DNA of 64,000 nucleotides. Origin: Helicobacter sp. MIT 05-5293. Its GTDB lineage: Bacteria > Campylobacterota > Campylobacteria > Campylobacterales > Helicobacteraceae. How positions within the stretch are numbered: position 1 is the first letter of the stretch; each line of letters opens with the position of its first letter. The stretch is taken from contig NZ_JROZ02000001.1 in NCBI RefSeq assembly GCF_000765665.2, forward strand, positions 1 through 64,000. Reading direction: 5' to 3'. Under the pieces are notes generated by a model that was not told the DNA's origin, did not search any database, and saw only the letters and a list, made by a program, of their open reading frames with translations. The translations under genes and the position numbers were made by a program. Of the stretch, positions 12,016 through 21,750 are shown in pieces.

Positions 12016-12672
12016 TTATAGGTGTGAAAGTGTGCATTGTTGTTTGTGTGATTTGACATAATCGATAAAGGCTTGTGCCTCATCGACTTCTGTGATGTTG
12101 CCATAGGGTGAAGTGCGTTTGGGGACTTTGGGACGTATGTGAGCGGGTATTTGGAGAGCCTTTTTTCCGCTTCCAAAGTAATAAAACTCATCGCATATCA
12201 ACACTTTGAATGATTTAAGGTCATGGTCTTTATCGCTGAAATGCGATGATGCCTCCTCCTCATCAATGTGTTTGGAGCTTGGGTAACAAAAACAACCAAT
12301 TGATGCTTTTTCATTTTCGGGGTGATGAGCATTAGGTATGACTTCAAAATCATCGGCACTTTGAGGGTTTGGGACTAGAGGTTTATAGATATTATCACCC
12401 TCTTTATTTTGTGGAGGACGTTTTTGAGGATAAGCCTCCCAATACTCCGCAAAAGTGAGGATTTGAGAAATTTTGGCAAGATAGATGAGATTCTCTTGCC
12501 CTATTTGTGAATCATCTAAGGCTTTGGAGCTCCAGCCTGCAAGATATTCTCCAACTTTTGCAGATTCTCTGATATAGGGTTTGCAGGTAGCGAGTGTGAG
12601 CACCCCGCAAGAATAATTAGGAGCAAATCCGCAATCTACTTTCATTTTATATGAGCGAATACGATGAGACAT
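12016..12672 (-). CDS. Nmad2-like protein (nucleotide-modification-associated domain 2)
   Basis: 218 aa, cytoplasmic. The N-terminal third reads 'VDCGFAPNYSCGVLTLATCK', then a K-x-G segment and 'IYLAKISQILTFAEYWEAYP', then 'GDNIYKPL'. As I remember it, this matches Nmad2, a domain predicted bioinformatically to act in base-modification systems; the assignment is from memory, not a search. The C-terminal half (about 140-200) contains 'SFKVLICDEFYYFGSGKKAL'. It is flanked by two secreted proteins with short gaps (16 and 10 nt), an unusual setting. I see no associated DNA glycosylase, kinase or phage gene. Confidence 0.55.
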   Translation of the reverse strand: MSHRIRSYKMKVDCGFAPNYSCGVLTLATCKPYIRESAKVGEYLAGWSSKALDDSQIGQENLIYLAKISQILTFAEYWEAYPQKRPPQNKEGDNIYKPLVPNPQSADDFEVIPNAHHPENEKASIGCFCYPSSKHIDEEEASSHFSDKDHDLKSFKVLICDEFYYFGSGKKALQIPAHIRPKVPKRTSPYGNITEVDEAQAFIDYVKSHKQQCTLSHL

Positions 12673-12688
12673 TGTTTATCCTTCTATT

Positions 12689-13825
12689 TTAGTTTATGCT
12701 TATATCTTTTATGTTTTCGGAGATAAAGCGCACCATTTCTTTGTCATAAAATTTGTTAAGCAGTGTGTTGAATTCTTCTTGATTATAGACACGGGGATCA
12801 ATCTTAACACCATTTTTTGTGAAAAATAAGTATATGGAAGAGCCTCCCGACACGCTTGTAAGGTTTAGTTTGTAAGTCGCACCGTTGATTGTTTCGGTGA
12901 TTTTCTCGCTAATGTATCCTCTCATTGATTGTAAAACAACACCTCCTAAACCAACACCAACGCTTCTGGGACTGAACTCTATGCTGCCATCATATTTGTT
13001 AAGAGAGGGTTTAGTCATTTGATAGTCAGAATCATTTGAGAATGGATCAAATTCTCCTTTTTCAAATCGTTCCAAAAGTGTCTCAAAAAATCCATATTGA
13101 GAATGGCAATATTTTTTATCTCTTTTCTTGAAATCGGAATCGGAATAAAAGTCGCGCCAAGTCATTTTATAATTTGGTATTTGAATCCAGTAATGATGTT
13201 CATTTCCCTGTGTAGAGTCATTTTTACTCAATACAATATAATCACAATTTATCGAACTATTAACTATCATTGCGCCTGCCCTTATGTCAGAAAATTCAGA
13301 AGAGCCAGAGCTACCTATCGATAATTGGATTTTTTGCATCTCTTTGGGCTCTTGGTGTGTTTTTCTTCCTCCTACTTCATCTGAAATTCCCCCATTCCCC
13401 TGTGCCTGGTATAGTGTCTTTCGCATAAGGATATGATATTCTTTATCACTGGGGTTTGCCTTGCTTTGTTTGGGTAAAAAAACCCATGTTTTTTCTTCCC
13501 CATCTTGCACTCCATTTTTGTAGGTTTCTTCCTCCAAAATGACCCCTTCATACACTGTGCTTTTTAGCTGGAAAACACCCTCTTGTTCCCCGTCTATATA
13601 GTTCCCTTCTAAAACAGTGGCTTGAGAGCTACCCTTATCTTTTTCAAATTTAACAAGTCCGTGCAATCGGTTGTAGGCATTGAGAGGATTACCGTCTCTA
13701 TCGGGATGTGTGCCAGCAGGGTATCCTTCGTAAAACACATAATCACTGAACAATTCAGCATATACATTACCCATACCATATTGAACGCACAGCATCATAC
13801 TTAAGACTAATGCTTTGAATTTCAT
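12689..13825 (-). CDS. Secreted MORN-repeat-like protein
   Basis: 378 aa with a signal peptide (about 1-23, cleavage near VYA). Residues about 45-120 contain MORN-like units (RLHGLVKFEKDKG, EGNYIDGEQEGVFQL, ETYKNGVQDGEEKTWVF), resembling the YwqK/MORN group. The remainder (about 150-378) is an unrecognised domain with strands. The SD AAGGAG precedes the ATG. It is first in a three-gene run beginning about 40 nt downstream of poly-G cassette B. Probably periplasmic or surface; function unknown. Confidence 0.65.
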   Translation of the reverse strand: MKFKALVLSMMLCVQYGMGNVYAELFSDYVFYEGYPAGTHPDRDGNPLNAYNRLHGLVKFEKDKGSSQATVLEGNYIDGEQEGVFQLKSTVYEGVILEEETYKNGVQDGEEKTWVFLPKQSKANPSDKEYHILMRKTLYQAQGNGGISDEVGGRKTHQEPKEMQKIQLSIGSSGSSEFSDIRAGAMIVNSSINCDYIVLSKNDSTQGNEHHYWIQIPNYKMTWRDFYSDSDFKKRDKKYCHSQYGFFETLLERFEKGEFDPFSNDSDYQMTKPSLNKYDGSIEFSPRSVGVGLGGVVLQSMRGYISEKITETINGATYKLNLTSVSGGSSIYLFFTKNGVKIDPRVYNQEEFNTLLNKFYDKEMVRFISENIKDISIN

Positions 13826-13865
13826 TCCAAACTCCTTTTAAATCTCGGAAAATTTAATAAAAGTC

Positions 13866-13950
13866 TGTATTATGCCCCCCCCCCCGCTAAATATTTGCTT
13901 AAATAGCTTGTGAGAGTGTCGCGGGTGCTTCGCACTTAAATTTTAGAAAG
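13866..13950 (-). promoter_or_regulatory. Poly-G promoter cassette B (11 G), putative phase-variable promoter
   Basis: This is the second copy of the cassette at 10671-10755, same orientation relative to its genes and with only a handful of base differences. The eleven G occupy 13885-13875 on the minus strand and abut CATAATAC. It would drive the MORN / Nmad2-like / lipoprotein run. Promoter function is inferred from position and the -10-like hexamer. Confidence 0.6.
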
Positions 13951-14079
13951 GTTTATTTTTAACTTAAATTAAGGGTGTAGAGATTAATATTAAACTTTGT
14001 TGATTTAAATATAAGAAAACATAAAACCAAACAAATTTGGGATTCTATTCATATTTATTCGTATTAAGGAGAAATTAAA

Positions 14080-16026
14080 ATGTCATTATCTATCAATCAA
14101 AAAGTATCAATCGGTGCGGTTTTTTTGGTGATTCTTAGTTTTGCGTGTTTAGGAATGTTTAATGTTTATAGCACGAAAAATGTTGTTACGGAAATGGTCT
14201 TAGAGACGCAAAAAGAAACGGTCAAAGAAATCGATAGCCTCATTTCTGTGTATTTGCATGAAAAATCTCGTCTGATTCGCACTCTTGCTCAAACTATCGC
14301 AAAGGATAATCTTAGTGAAGAAACAATGATACAGAATCTTGCCTTGATGCAAAAATCAGGTGCGTTTAATCTTTCTTACATCGGTTTTGAATCTAATGGG
14401 AGAATGTTGCGAGGGAATGGCAATCATCAAATGCCTAAAGATGGCTATGAGCCACGCGATCGAAGTTGGTATTTTCTCACGAAACAAAGCCAAAAGGACG
14501 AGATTCTCGGTGTGCCATGGTTGCAAGCTTCTTATAAGATTCCCGTTTTTGGTTTTTCTTCACCTATTATCAAAAATGGCGTATTTGTAGGTGTCGTCTC
14601 AAGTGATATTGCGCTTAAATCGTTAAATTCTTATATTGTTGGATTGCGAGAAAATAGCGATAGTTCTATTGTCGTGATTGATTCTAAGGGAAATTATGTA
14701 ACACATCAAGATGAAGAAAAAATAATGAAATCTGATGCAGTAAGTGAAAATCTTCTCCAGAGCTTTAGCACAATGGATAAGCCCATATATTTTGAGCAAG
14801 ATTCGATTGATAAAATCGCTACTTGTATGAGCAATACCAATGCACAATGGCTTATTTGTTCGGTGATTACAGAATCTTCCATACATCAAAGTATTAAAGA
14901 AAGTATTTTTTCTACGCTGTTGATGCTTCTTGTTTTTGCTTGTTTGTTGATTTTGTGTTTATCACTTTTTTTACGAACCTTGCTAAAACCCTTGCCTGAA
15001 ATAAAGAATGCCCTCTTAGATTTTTTTGCATTACTGAATCATCAAAAAGATTCTATTGAGCCGCTTAAAATTCGCTCCACAGATGAGTTTGGGCAAATGG
15101 CATTAGCAATCAGTGAGAATATCACAAAAATTGAGCAAGGGCTTAAGAAAGACAATGAGAGCATCAGAGATTTTCTTAATACCGTCAATAAAGTCAAAGG
15201 TGGGTATTTGGATCTTTCTATTAATAGTGAGCCTAATAACCCTCAACTTGCCCAGCTTAAATCATTACTCAATGAGATGTTTGTGTCATTACGAGACAAT
15301 ATTCAAGAGATTCTTAAAGTTCTTAATGAATATTCACACAATAATTTTACATCAAATTGCACAAATAAGGGCTTAGAGGGTGAGATTCGCAATATGATTG
15401 ATGGTGTAGGGAATCTCGGACAAGAGATGCGCAAAATGCTTCAGACAAGCTTAGGTTTTGCTCATATTTTGGTAGAGAGATCTAAGGAATTGGATCATCT
15501 TGTCCATGAGCTTAGCGAAGGTTCAAACGAGCAAACAATGAGTATCAATAAAACTTCTACGGCTCTTGAAGAAATCACAAGCTCAATGCAAAATGTGCGT
15601 GATAAAACAGATGGTGTGATTCAACAAAGTGAAGATATTAAAAGCATCATTAGTATTATTAAAGATATTGCCGATCAAACAAATCTTCTTGCGCTTAATG
15701 CTGCCATTGAGGCTGCGCGTGCAGGTGAGCATGGCAGAGGCTTTGCGGTCGTTGCCGATGAAGTGCGCAAACTTGCTGAACGCACGCAAAAAAGTCTTGG
15801 AGAAATTGAATCAAATACAAATATGCTCGTTCAAGGTATTAATGAAATGGGAGAATCTATACGAGAGCAAACTATTGGCATTGAGCAAATCAATGAGTCT
15901 GTGTCGCATTTAGAGAGCATCACTCATCGCAATGCTGAAATCGCTAATCAATCTCAACAGGTGAGCAGAACGGTCGAAAGTATTGCCAATGATATTTTAG
16001 AAGACACGAATAAAAAGTCATTTTAG
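14080..16026 (+). CDS. Methyl-accepting chemotaxis protein with dCache-type sensor
   Basis: 648 aa. TM1 (about 10-30), a periplasmic domain of about 245 residues with a dCache-like core ('[16 protein letters not shown]' near 126, '[12 protein letters not shown]' near 168), TM2 (about 278-300), a HAMP-type linker, then the cytoplasmic signalling hairpin with the conserved tip '[19 protein letters not shown]' near 538. It senses a small ligand and signals to CheA/CheW. It lacks the C-terminal pentapeptide tether seen in some receptors. SD AAGGAG is 8 nt before ATG. It stands alone. Confidence 0.93.
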   Translation: MSLSINQKVSIGAVFLVILSFACLGMFNVYSTKNVVTEMVLETQKETVKEIDSLISVYLHEKSRLIRTLAQTIAKDNLSEETMIQNLALMQKSGAFNLSYIGFESNGRMLRGNGNHQMPKDGYEPRDRSWYFLTKQSQKDEILGVPWLQASYKIPVFGFSSPIIKNGVFVGVVSSDIALKSLNSYIVGLRENSDSSIVVIDSKGNYVTHQDEEKIMKSDAVSENLLQSFSTMDKPIYFEQDSIDKIATCMSNTNAQWLICSVITESSIHQSIKESIFSTLLMLLVFACLLILCLSLFLRTLLKPLPEIKNALLDFFALLNHQKDSIEPLKIRSTDEFGQMALAISENITKIEQGLKKDNESIRDFLNTVNKVKGGYLDLSINSEPNNPQLAQLKSLLNEMFVSLRDNIQEILKVLNEYSHNNFTSNCTNKGLEGEIRNMIDGVGNLGQEMRKMLQTSLGFAHILVERSKELDHLVHELSEGSNEQTMSINKTSTALEEITSSMQNVRDKTDGVIQQSEDIKSIISIIKDIADQTNLLALNAAIEAARAGEHGRGFAVVADEVRKLAERTQKSLGEIESNTNMLVQGINEMGESIREQTIGIEQINESVSHLESITHRNAEIANQSQQVSRTVESIANDILEDTNKKSF

Positions 16027-16200
16027 TATCAAAGTGTGCGACAAAAAGTCTTAACACAATGATGTTCTTATAAATATGGTAAAAGCACTAAAGTTAATTG
16101 AGCTTTTATAAGCTTTTATTTGTAGGTATGATTGATGAACAGAATCAAAATTCAATGGACAAAAGATAAAGCCAACGCATAAAATGAGAGCATTTTATAT

Positions 16201-16220
16201 TTTTGGAATATTAATTGCTT
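16201..16220 (+). promoter_or_regulatory. Sigma-54 (RpoN) promoter upstream of flgP
   Basis: TTTTGGAATATTAATTGCTT has the diagnostic GG (16205-16206) and GC (16217-16218) separated by exactly 10 nt, the -24/-12 arrangement of RpoN promoters. Start of transcription would fall near 16230, 26 nt before the flgP ATG. In Helicobacter RpoN drives middle flagellar genes, which fits the downstream gene. Confidence 0.65.
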
Positions 16221-16255
16221 TATACCTTTTTGAAATTTAATTCAAAGGACTGAAT

Positions 16256-16954
16256 ATGAAAAAAGGTATGCTTAAAGGTTCAATCATTGCGAGTTTTGCT
16301 TTATTTGCATTGAGTGGTTGTGGTGATTTATTTAGTGTTGGTGGTAATGATAATGCAGGGTTGATTCCTCCTAGCGCGAGTAATCAACCGGTATATCAGC
16401 CGATTCAAGCACCGACTTATCCGCCAATGCCCGGATATAATACTAATCCTAATCTTTTGTCAAAACCCAATGTTGGCAATCAAAAAGTCGGCACTTTAGT
16501 CGTTGAAAAAGTGGAAGTGCCCGGATTGAATAGAAATGATCTTGAGCCAAAATTTGATCGAGATGAGTATTTGGACAGAGGAGGCAATCAAAGTATCCCT
16601 AATGCTCCAATGCTGACACCAGAAAATGAAATTACACTTAGTGCAGTAGGTATAGGTGTATCGCCAGAGAATTCTCTTTCACCCTCACAGGCTTTTGCTA
16701 TGGCAAAACGCGCAGCAATCGTTGATGCGTATAGACAAATTGGTGAGAAAATGTATGGAATCAGAGTAAATGCTCAAGATACGGTGCGAGATATGATGCT
16801 TCAAAGCTCAACGGTTAAAACAAAGGTGCAAGCACTTATTCGTAATGCTGAAATCTTAGAAACGGTCTATAAAGATGGTTTGTGTCAAGTGAATATGGAA
16901 CTCAAACTTGATGGTAGAGTTTGGCATCGAATACTTTCTAATGCTCGAGCATAA
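16256..16954 (+). CDS. flgP: FlgP-like outer-membrane lipoprotein (LPP20 family)
   Basis: 232 aa lipoprotein, lipobox LSGC (Cys22), then a Pro/Asn-rich linker (about 45-85) and a C-terminal LPP20 domain with 'AVGIGVSPENSLSPSQAFAM', 'AKRAAIVDAYRQIGEKMYGI' and 'LCQVNMELKLDG'. This matches Campylobacter FlgP, which forms the basal disks under the outer membrane around the flagellar motor and is required for motility. It is preceded by a sigma-54-type promoter and followed 23 nt later by a second lipoprotein gene. Confidence 0.78.
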   Translation: MKKGMLKGSIIASFALFALSGCGDLFSVGGNDNAGLIPPSASNQPVYQPIQAPTYPPMPGYNTNPNLLSKPNVGNQKVGTLVVEKVEVPGLNRNDLEPKFDRDEYLDRGGNQSIPNAPMLTPENEITLSAVGIGVSPENSLSPSQAFAMAKRAAIVDAYRQIGEKMYGIRVNAQDTVRDMMLQSSTVKTKVQALIRNAEILETVYKDGLCQVNMELKLDGRVWHRILSNARA

Positions 16955-16977
16955 TGCACTTATATAAAGTATTTTGA

Positions 16978-17529
16978 ATGAGAATCATTAAGCAAGTAAT
17001 ATCTTTAGGCTGGGTGCTTTTGCTCCCAGCATTTATCACTTCTTGCGCATGGATTGAGAGTTTGCAAAATCCTACCACCGCTACTGCCGAAGCTCCTGTG
17101 CTTGAGCCTACAAAATTTAAGATTTTACTTATTGATACCCCTCAAGTGAAATTTTATGATTTTGCTTCATTCAAATATGGCAAAACTGACAAGAATCTCA
17201 CCATTGATTTATATAAATTAGGAAAACCCATCAGTCAGATTAAAGTTTCTTCTAAAGAAGTGTGTATGATGAAAAAATGCACCGCGAAATGGATCGCATC
17301 AAAGAGTTTCTTTGGATCGGTGAGTTACCCTAATTTATTTAGTGATATTGTGCGAGCGCGTGATATTTTTGATGGTGAAGGTAAAAGAGTAGGCAATAAT
17401 GGCGAATTTGTGCAGTGGTTTGTCAAAGGCGGACAAGAGATTTATTATGAACGCAGTAAAAATCGTGTTTTGTTTAAGAATCTGACAACAGGCGTTACAA
17501 TAGGGGTCGAGGATTATATCCCAAATTGA
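16978..17529 (+). CDS. Lipoprotein of unknown function downstream of flgP
   Basis: 183 aa with a type II signal peptide and lipobox ITSC (Cys23). The mature protein has beta-rich segments ('FKILLIDTPQVKFYDFASF', 'NRVLFKNLTTGVTIGVEDY') and two further cysteines (about 98 and 102). I do not recognise the family. In Campylobacter flgP neighbours flgQ; position alone suggests a motility-linked role here, but similarity to FlgQ is not evident to me. The SD is poor. Confidence 0.65.
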   Translation: MRIIKQVISLGWVLLLPAFITSCAWIESLQNPTTATAEAPVLEPTKFKILLIDTPQVKFYDFASFKYGKTDKNLTIDLYKLGKPISQIKVSSKEVCMMKKCTAKWIASKSFFGSVSYPNLFSDIVRARDIFDGEGKRVGNNGEFVQWFVKGGQEIYYERSKNRVLFKNLTTGVTIGVEDYIPN

Positions 17530-17563
17530 TTGAAAGTTATGGTTTTCTTAGTTATTTTTAGAT

Positions 17564-17569
17564 ACAATT
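17564..17569 (+). promoter_or_regulatory. Putative sigma-70 -10 (TACAAT) for argF operon
   Basis: TTAGATACAATTAG lies about 50 nt before the argF ATG in an AT-rich stretch, typical of epsilonproteobacterial promoters, which have a conserved -10 and no clear -35. Confidence 0.5.
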
Positions 17570-17619
17570 AGCCCTTTTTAGATTTTGGTATGAGCGATAC
17601 ACAAAATAAGGGGTGAGCG

Positions 17620-18600
17620 ATGAGACACTTTTTGACGCTAAATGATTGTAACAAAGATGAATTGTTAGAGATGATTGATTTAGCATTAGATCTCAAAAAA
17701 GCATTACAGACGACAGGACATCAACCTTATTTGAAGGGTAAGATTCTTGCAATGATTTTTGAAAAAAGCTCCACGCGCACACGAGTAAGCTTTGAGAGTG
17801 GCATTTATCAACTTGGTGGTTTGGGAATCTTCCTTTCCAATCGTGATATTCAACTTGGCAGGGGCGAAAATATCAGCGACACAGCACGCGTTATTAGCTC
17901 TATGGTTAATATGGTGATGATGCGCACAGCAGAGCATTCTCGCCTTGAAGAATTTGCTCAATATTCTAAAGTGCCTGTTATCAATGGTTTGAGTGATGAT
18001 TATCACCCAGTCCAGCTTATGGCAGACTATCTCACAATGGTAGAATGCGGGATTTATATGCCCCATAAGAATCCTCTTTACCCTCAAGGCGGAGAAAATG
18101 CTCGAATACCGATTGTGGCTTATATCGGTGATGGTAATAATATGGCACACTCTTGGCTCAATCTCGCATCGATTTTGGGTTTTGAATTGCGTATTGCTTC
18201 GCCCAAAGGTTATGCGCCACTCCAAAAGATTCTAGAATCTGCGTATGCGACTGCAAATAAAAGCGGTGCGCGAATATCTGTAAGTGAAGACATCAAAGAG
18301 GCAGTGCGTGGTGCTAATGTCGTAGTAACAGACACATGGGCATCAATGGGTCAAGAAAATGAAAAGGAAGAGCGCAAAAAGGCTTTTAAAGGATTCTGTG
18401 TTGATGATGCGTTGATGAGCTTAGCACAAAAAGAGGCGATATTTTTGCATTGTCTGCCTGCTTATAGAGGGCAAGAAGTGAGTGAATCTGTAATAGATGG
18501 CGCACAAAGTCGTGTTTTTCAAGAAGCCGAAAATCGTCTCCATGCTCAAAAGGGTATTATGCTTTGGCTTGCACGCGTGAATGGATTGATCAGTCATTAA
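17620..18600 (+). CDS. argF: Ornithine carbamoyltransferase
   Basis: 326 aa. Makes citrulline from carbamoyl phosphate and ornithine in arginine biosynthesis. The carbamoyl-phosphate motif S51-TRTR, HPVQ (129-132), the ornithine-binding DGNNMAHSW (161-) and HCLP (277-280) are all present. Compared with E. coli there is a short insertion (about 147-162) before the second domain. SD GGGGTGA is 6 nt upstream. It heads a + strand run with the conserved small gene, hemN and glpC. Confidence 0.96.
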   Translation: MRHFLTLNDCNKDELLEMIDLALDLKKALQTTGHQPYLKGKILAMIFEKSSTRTRVSFESGIYQLGGLGIFLSNRDIQLGRGENISDTARVISSMVNMVMMRTAEHSRLEEFAQYSKVPVINGLSDDYHPVQLMADYLTMVECGIYMPHKNPLYPQGGENARIPIVAYIGDGNNMAHSWLNLASILGFELRIASPKGYAPLQKILESAYATANKSGARISVSEDIKEAVRGANVVVTDTWASMGQENEKEERKKAFKGFCVDDALMSLAQKEAIFLHCLPAYRGQEVSESVIDGAQSRVFQEAENRLHAQKGIMLWLARVNGLISH

Positions 18601-18610
18601 GAGAAGGATA

Positions 18611-19048
18611 ATGAAGACATTTAAAAACGATCAGGAATGGTTAGAAGAGCCATTGGGAGAGAATTTAGGAGTTTTGCGTAAGCTTGACAATAAAGAAATG
18701 CTTTTGTCAATGGAACAAGGCGGATTCTCAAAAGAGGATTTATGGTTTTTGCAAGATGAGGAGGGTGAAGAATATGTCGTATTCCCTCAAAAACTTTTTG
18801 TGCGTCTGCTCTCGCGTATCCGCACAACGCGTGAAGAGAATCTTATAATGGCTCTTGAAAAAGACATTATCGCACAAATGCCTCTTGATTTTGATGATGC
18901 GATGGTAGTGGCAAAATCAGCTTTAGAGACATTGCGACAAAATGACGGGAGTTTGCCCGAGATCAATACCGCTTTGTTTGCAAAAGATATTAAAGTGAAA
19001 TACCCTAATCTTTTTTTTGATCTTAATGATTATTTGCAAAAATCTTAA
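18611..19048 (+). CDS. Conserved epsilonproteobacterial protein (HP0664-like)
   Basis: 145 aa, acidic, soluble, no motif I can assign. Its place directly before hemN and glpC matches a small conserved gene next to hemN in H. pylori (HP0664, from memory). It lies 10 nt after argF and 12 nt before hemN, with SD GAAGG. Function unknown. Confidence 0.85.
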   Translation: MKTFKNDQEWLEEPLGENLGVLRKLDNKEMLLSMEQGGFSKEDLWFLQDEEGEEYVVFPQKLFVRLLSRIRTTREENLIMALEKDIIAQMPLDFDDAMVVAKSALETLRQNDGSLPEINTALFAKDIKVKYPNLFFDLNDYLQKS

Positions 19049-19060
19049 GAAGGACAAGAA

Positions 19061-20434
19061 ATGAGTGATGCCATTGATTTTGCAAAATTTGTGAAGTATT
19101 CCAAATCGGGACCACGATATACGAGCTACCCCACAGCTGTTGAATTTACGCAAAATTGGCAAGACAATGATTATATGCAGGCACTCAATCGTGCGGATAA
19201 ACTTTTAGATTTACCCCTCTCGCTTTATGTGCATCTGCCCTTTTGTCGCTCGGCTTGTTATTTTTGTGGGTGTAATTCAATTTATACAAGCAAGGAAGAA
19301 AAAAAGCAAAGATATATTGCATATCTCGCCAAAGAGCTTGCTTTGCTTGCAGATTCTATGGACACATCACGCAAGGTTGTGCAGTTTCATTTTGGCGGAG
19401 GGACGCCGACATTTTTCAATGCTAAAGAATTAGAATCTGTTATTGCGCTTGTTCGCAAAACATTTCCTCATTTTGCATCAGATGCTGAAGTGAGTTGCGA
19501 AGTCGATCCGCGATTTTTCGAGCGTGATCAGATGAAAGTATTGCGTGAGAATGGATTCAATCGCCTTAGTTTTGGTGTGCAGGATTTTAATGAGCAAGTC
19601 CAAAATGCAATCCATCGTCATCAAAGCGTTGAGATTGTCAAGCGTGCGGTGGAGCTCGCACGAGAGTTTGGGATTTTATCAATCAATTTTGATTTGATTT
19701 ATGGGCTGCCTTTTCAGAATCTTGAAACTTTTAAACAAACGCTCCATCTAGTCGTCTCACTCTCACCTGATCGTTTAGCGATTTTTAATTATGCACATTT
19801 GCCTTGGATGAAAAAAACCATGCGTAAAATCGATGAGACTACTCTCCCTACGCCTCAACAAAAGCTTGAGATTCTCAAAAATACGATTGCATTTTTACAA
19901 GCAAATGAATATGCAATGATTGGTATGGATCATTTTGCTAAGACAAGCGATGAGCTGTATCTCGCTAAAGTCCAGCACCAGCTCCGAAGAAATTTTCAAG
20001 GTTATACAACACGAGGATTCTCTCAAACAATCGGTATTGGGCTAACGAGCATCAGTGAGGGTGTGGATTATTATTCACAAAATTTCAAGGATATGGCATT
20101 GTATGAACAAGCCCTTGATTCTCACAGACTCCCAGTGGAGAGAGGAGTGAAACTCACAGAAGAAGATATTTTGCGTAAAGAAGTCATTATGGGATTAATG
20201 AATAACCTTTCTTTGGATTTTGCGAGCATTGAAGAAAAGTTTCATATTAATTTTAAGGAATATTTTGCCAAAGAGCTTGCTTCTCTTAAAGAATATGAAG
20301 ATGCACAATTGCTTGAAATCACATCTTCAGGCATTACCACTTCCCCAACGGGTGGAATGCTTATCCGTAATATTGCTATGACATTTGATGCTTATTTGGT
20401 TGCAGATTCTAAGCGATTCAGTAAAACGATATAG
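19061..20434 (+). CDS. hemN: Oxygen-independent coproporphyrinogen III oxidase
   Basis: 457 aa radical-SAM enzyme. Converts coproporphyrinogen III to protoporphyrinogen IX without oxygen, in haem synthesis. The [4Fe-4S] motif C62-xxx-C66-xx-C69 with the extra C71 typical of HemN lies in 'HLPFCRSACYFCGCN', followed by 'FHFGGGTPTFF'. The length equals bacterial HemN rather than the shorter HemW. It precedes the glpC-like gene by 8 nt, as in H. pylori. Confidence 0.95.
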   Translation: MSDAIDFAKFVKYSKSGPRYTSYPTAVEFTQNWQDNDYMQALNRADKLLDLPLSLYVHLPFCRSACYFCGCNSIYTSKEEKKQRYIAYLAKELALLADSMDTSRKVVQFHFGGGTPTFFNAKELESVIALVRKTFPHFASDAEVSCEVDPRFFERDQMKVLRENGFNRLSFGVQDFNEQVQNAIHRHQSVEIVKRAVELAREFGILSINFDLIYGLPFQNLETFKQTLHLVVSLSPDRLAIFNYAHLPWMKKTMRKIDETTLPTPQQKLEILKNTIAFLQANEYAMIGMDHFAKTSDELYLAKVQHQLRRNFQGYTTRGFSQTIGIGLTSISEGVDYYSQNFKDMALYEQALDSHRLPVERGVKLTEEDILRKEVIMGLMNNLSLDFASIEEKFHINFKEYFAKELASLKEYEDAQLLEITSSGITTSPTGGMLIRNIAMTFDAYLVADSKRFSKTI

Positions 20435-20442
20435 GGGATTGT

Positions 20443-21750
20443 ATGCTTGATTTGCAAACTTTGTCAAATAGCTGCGTAAAATGCGGAAAATGTATCCCTC
20501 ATTGCACGATTTATCTTGCCAATCGTGATGAAGTAACTTCTCCAAGAGGTTTTTTGGATTTGCTCGGTGCATACAAAAGAGGCGATTTGCCCCTAGATTC
20601 ACAAGCAAAAAATATTTTTGAATCATGTTTCCTTTGCACGACTTGCGTGAGTAATTGCCCTTCAAGTTTGCCCGTAGATACGGCAATAGAATCTGTGCGT
20701 ATTGATATTGCACAAAAATATGGTATTGCGTGGTATAAACGCGCTTATTTTTATCTCTTGCGTCATCGTAAAATCGCTGATTTGGTCTTTGGATTCTGTC
20801 ATTTTGTGATGCCTTGTGCATTTAAAAGCGATGCACAAGGGCGAAAAGTCAGCCGTTGGAAGATTTTTAAAGGTATTGATGGGCAAAGAAAATATCGGTC
20901 TGTTTTCCCCTTTTGGCGTAAGTCCTTTTTGCAGACTTATAGCGGTGAGATAAAGCCTCAAAAAGTGCGAGACAATGGCTTAAAACATAATCGTGTGGCG
21001 ATTTTTATCGGGTGTTTAAGTAATTATAATTATGTCCGTGTGGGCGAAAGTCTGCTTGAGATTCTAAGTCATTTGGGGATCAATGCGTTTATCCCTCCTC
21101 ATCAAGAGTGTTGTGCTGCACCAGCATTTTTTACGGGTGATAAAGACACAGTGGTGTATTTGGCGAAAAAAAATATCGAATATTTTGAAAGTTTTTGGGA
21201 AAATATTGATGCGATGATTATCCCTGAAGCGACTTGTGCGGCGATGATTAAAAAAGATTGGTTACATGCTTTAGAAGGGCATCAAGATTATCAAGAGCGA
21301 CTAAAAAAACTATTGCCTAAAATCGATATGGCAAGTTCGTGGCTGTATCACCATACTGCATTACTTACGCTTTTGCCTAAAGATAAACACTCATCACTCA
21401 TCACTTATCACGATCCTTGTCATGCGAGAAAAGTTTTGGGAATCTACAAAGAACCTCGCGCCTTGCTCACTCGCAATTATACATTGAAAGAAATGAGTGA
21501 TTCTACGCGATGTTGTGGGTTTGGTGGTATCACGATGCAAAGCTCCAAATACGACCTTACACTTAAGGCAGGTATTCCTAAAGCACAGATGATAGAATCA
21601 AGTGGCGCGCATATCGTAAGTGCAGAATGCGGCGCGTGTCGAATGCAGATTGACAATGCGCTCGTGCAAATTGATTCTCAAATGAAGTTTTATCACCCCT
21701 TAGAGCTTATCGCACAAGCCTTACAAACACCTATAAAAAATGACGCTTAA
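20443..21750 (+). CDS. glpC: GlpC-like iron-sulfur oxidoreductase subunit
   Basis: 435 aa. Two ferredoxin-type [4Fe-4S] motifs (C11-xx-C14-xx-C17-xxx-C21 and C62-xx-C65-xx-C68-xxx-C72), then two CCG domains ('ECCAAPAFF' near 223, 'RCCGFGG' near 352). This is the layout of GlpC/GlcF/HdrD-type electron-transfer subunits. H. pylori's homologue beside hemN is annotated glpC, but no glpA/glpB partner is present here, so the electron donor is uncertain. It overlaps the next gene by 11 bp. Confidence 0.85.
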   Translation: MLDLQTLSNSCVKCGKCIPHCTIYLANRDEVTSPRGFLDLLGAYKRGDLPLDSQAKNIFESCFLCTTCVSNCPSSLPVDTAIESVRIDIAQKYGIAWYKRAYFYLLRHRKIADLVFGFCHFVMPCAFKSDAQGRKVSRWKIFKGIDGQRKYRSVFPFWRKSFLQTYSGEIKPQKVRDNGLKHNRVAIFIGCLSNYNYVRVGESLLEILSHLGINAFIPPHQECCAAPAFFTGDKDTVVYLAKKNIEYFESFWENIDAMIIPEATCAAMIKKDWLHALEGHQDYQERLKKLLPKIDMASSWLYHHTALLTLLPKDKHSSLITYHDPCHARKVLGIYKEPRALLTRNYTLKEMSDSTRCCGFGGITMQSSKYDLTLKAGIPKAQMIESSGAHIVSAECGACRMQIDNALVQIDSQMKFYHPLELIAQALQTPIKNDA

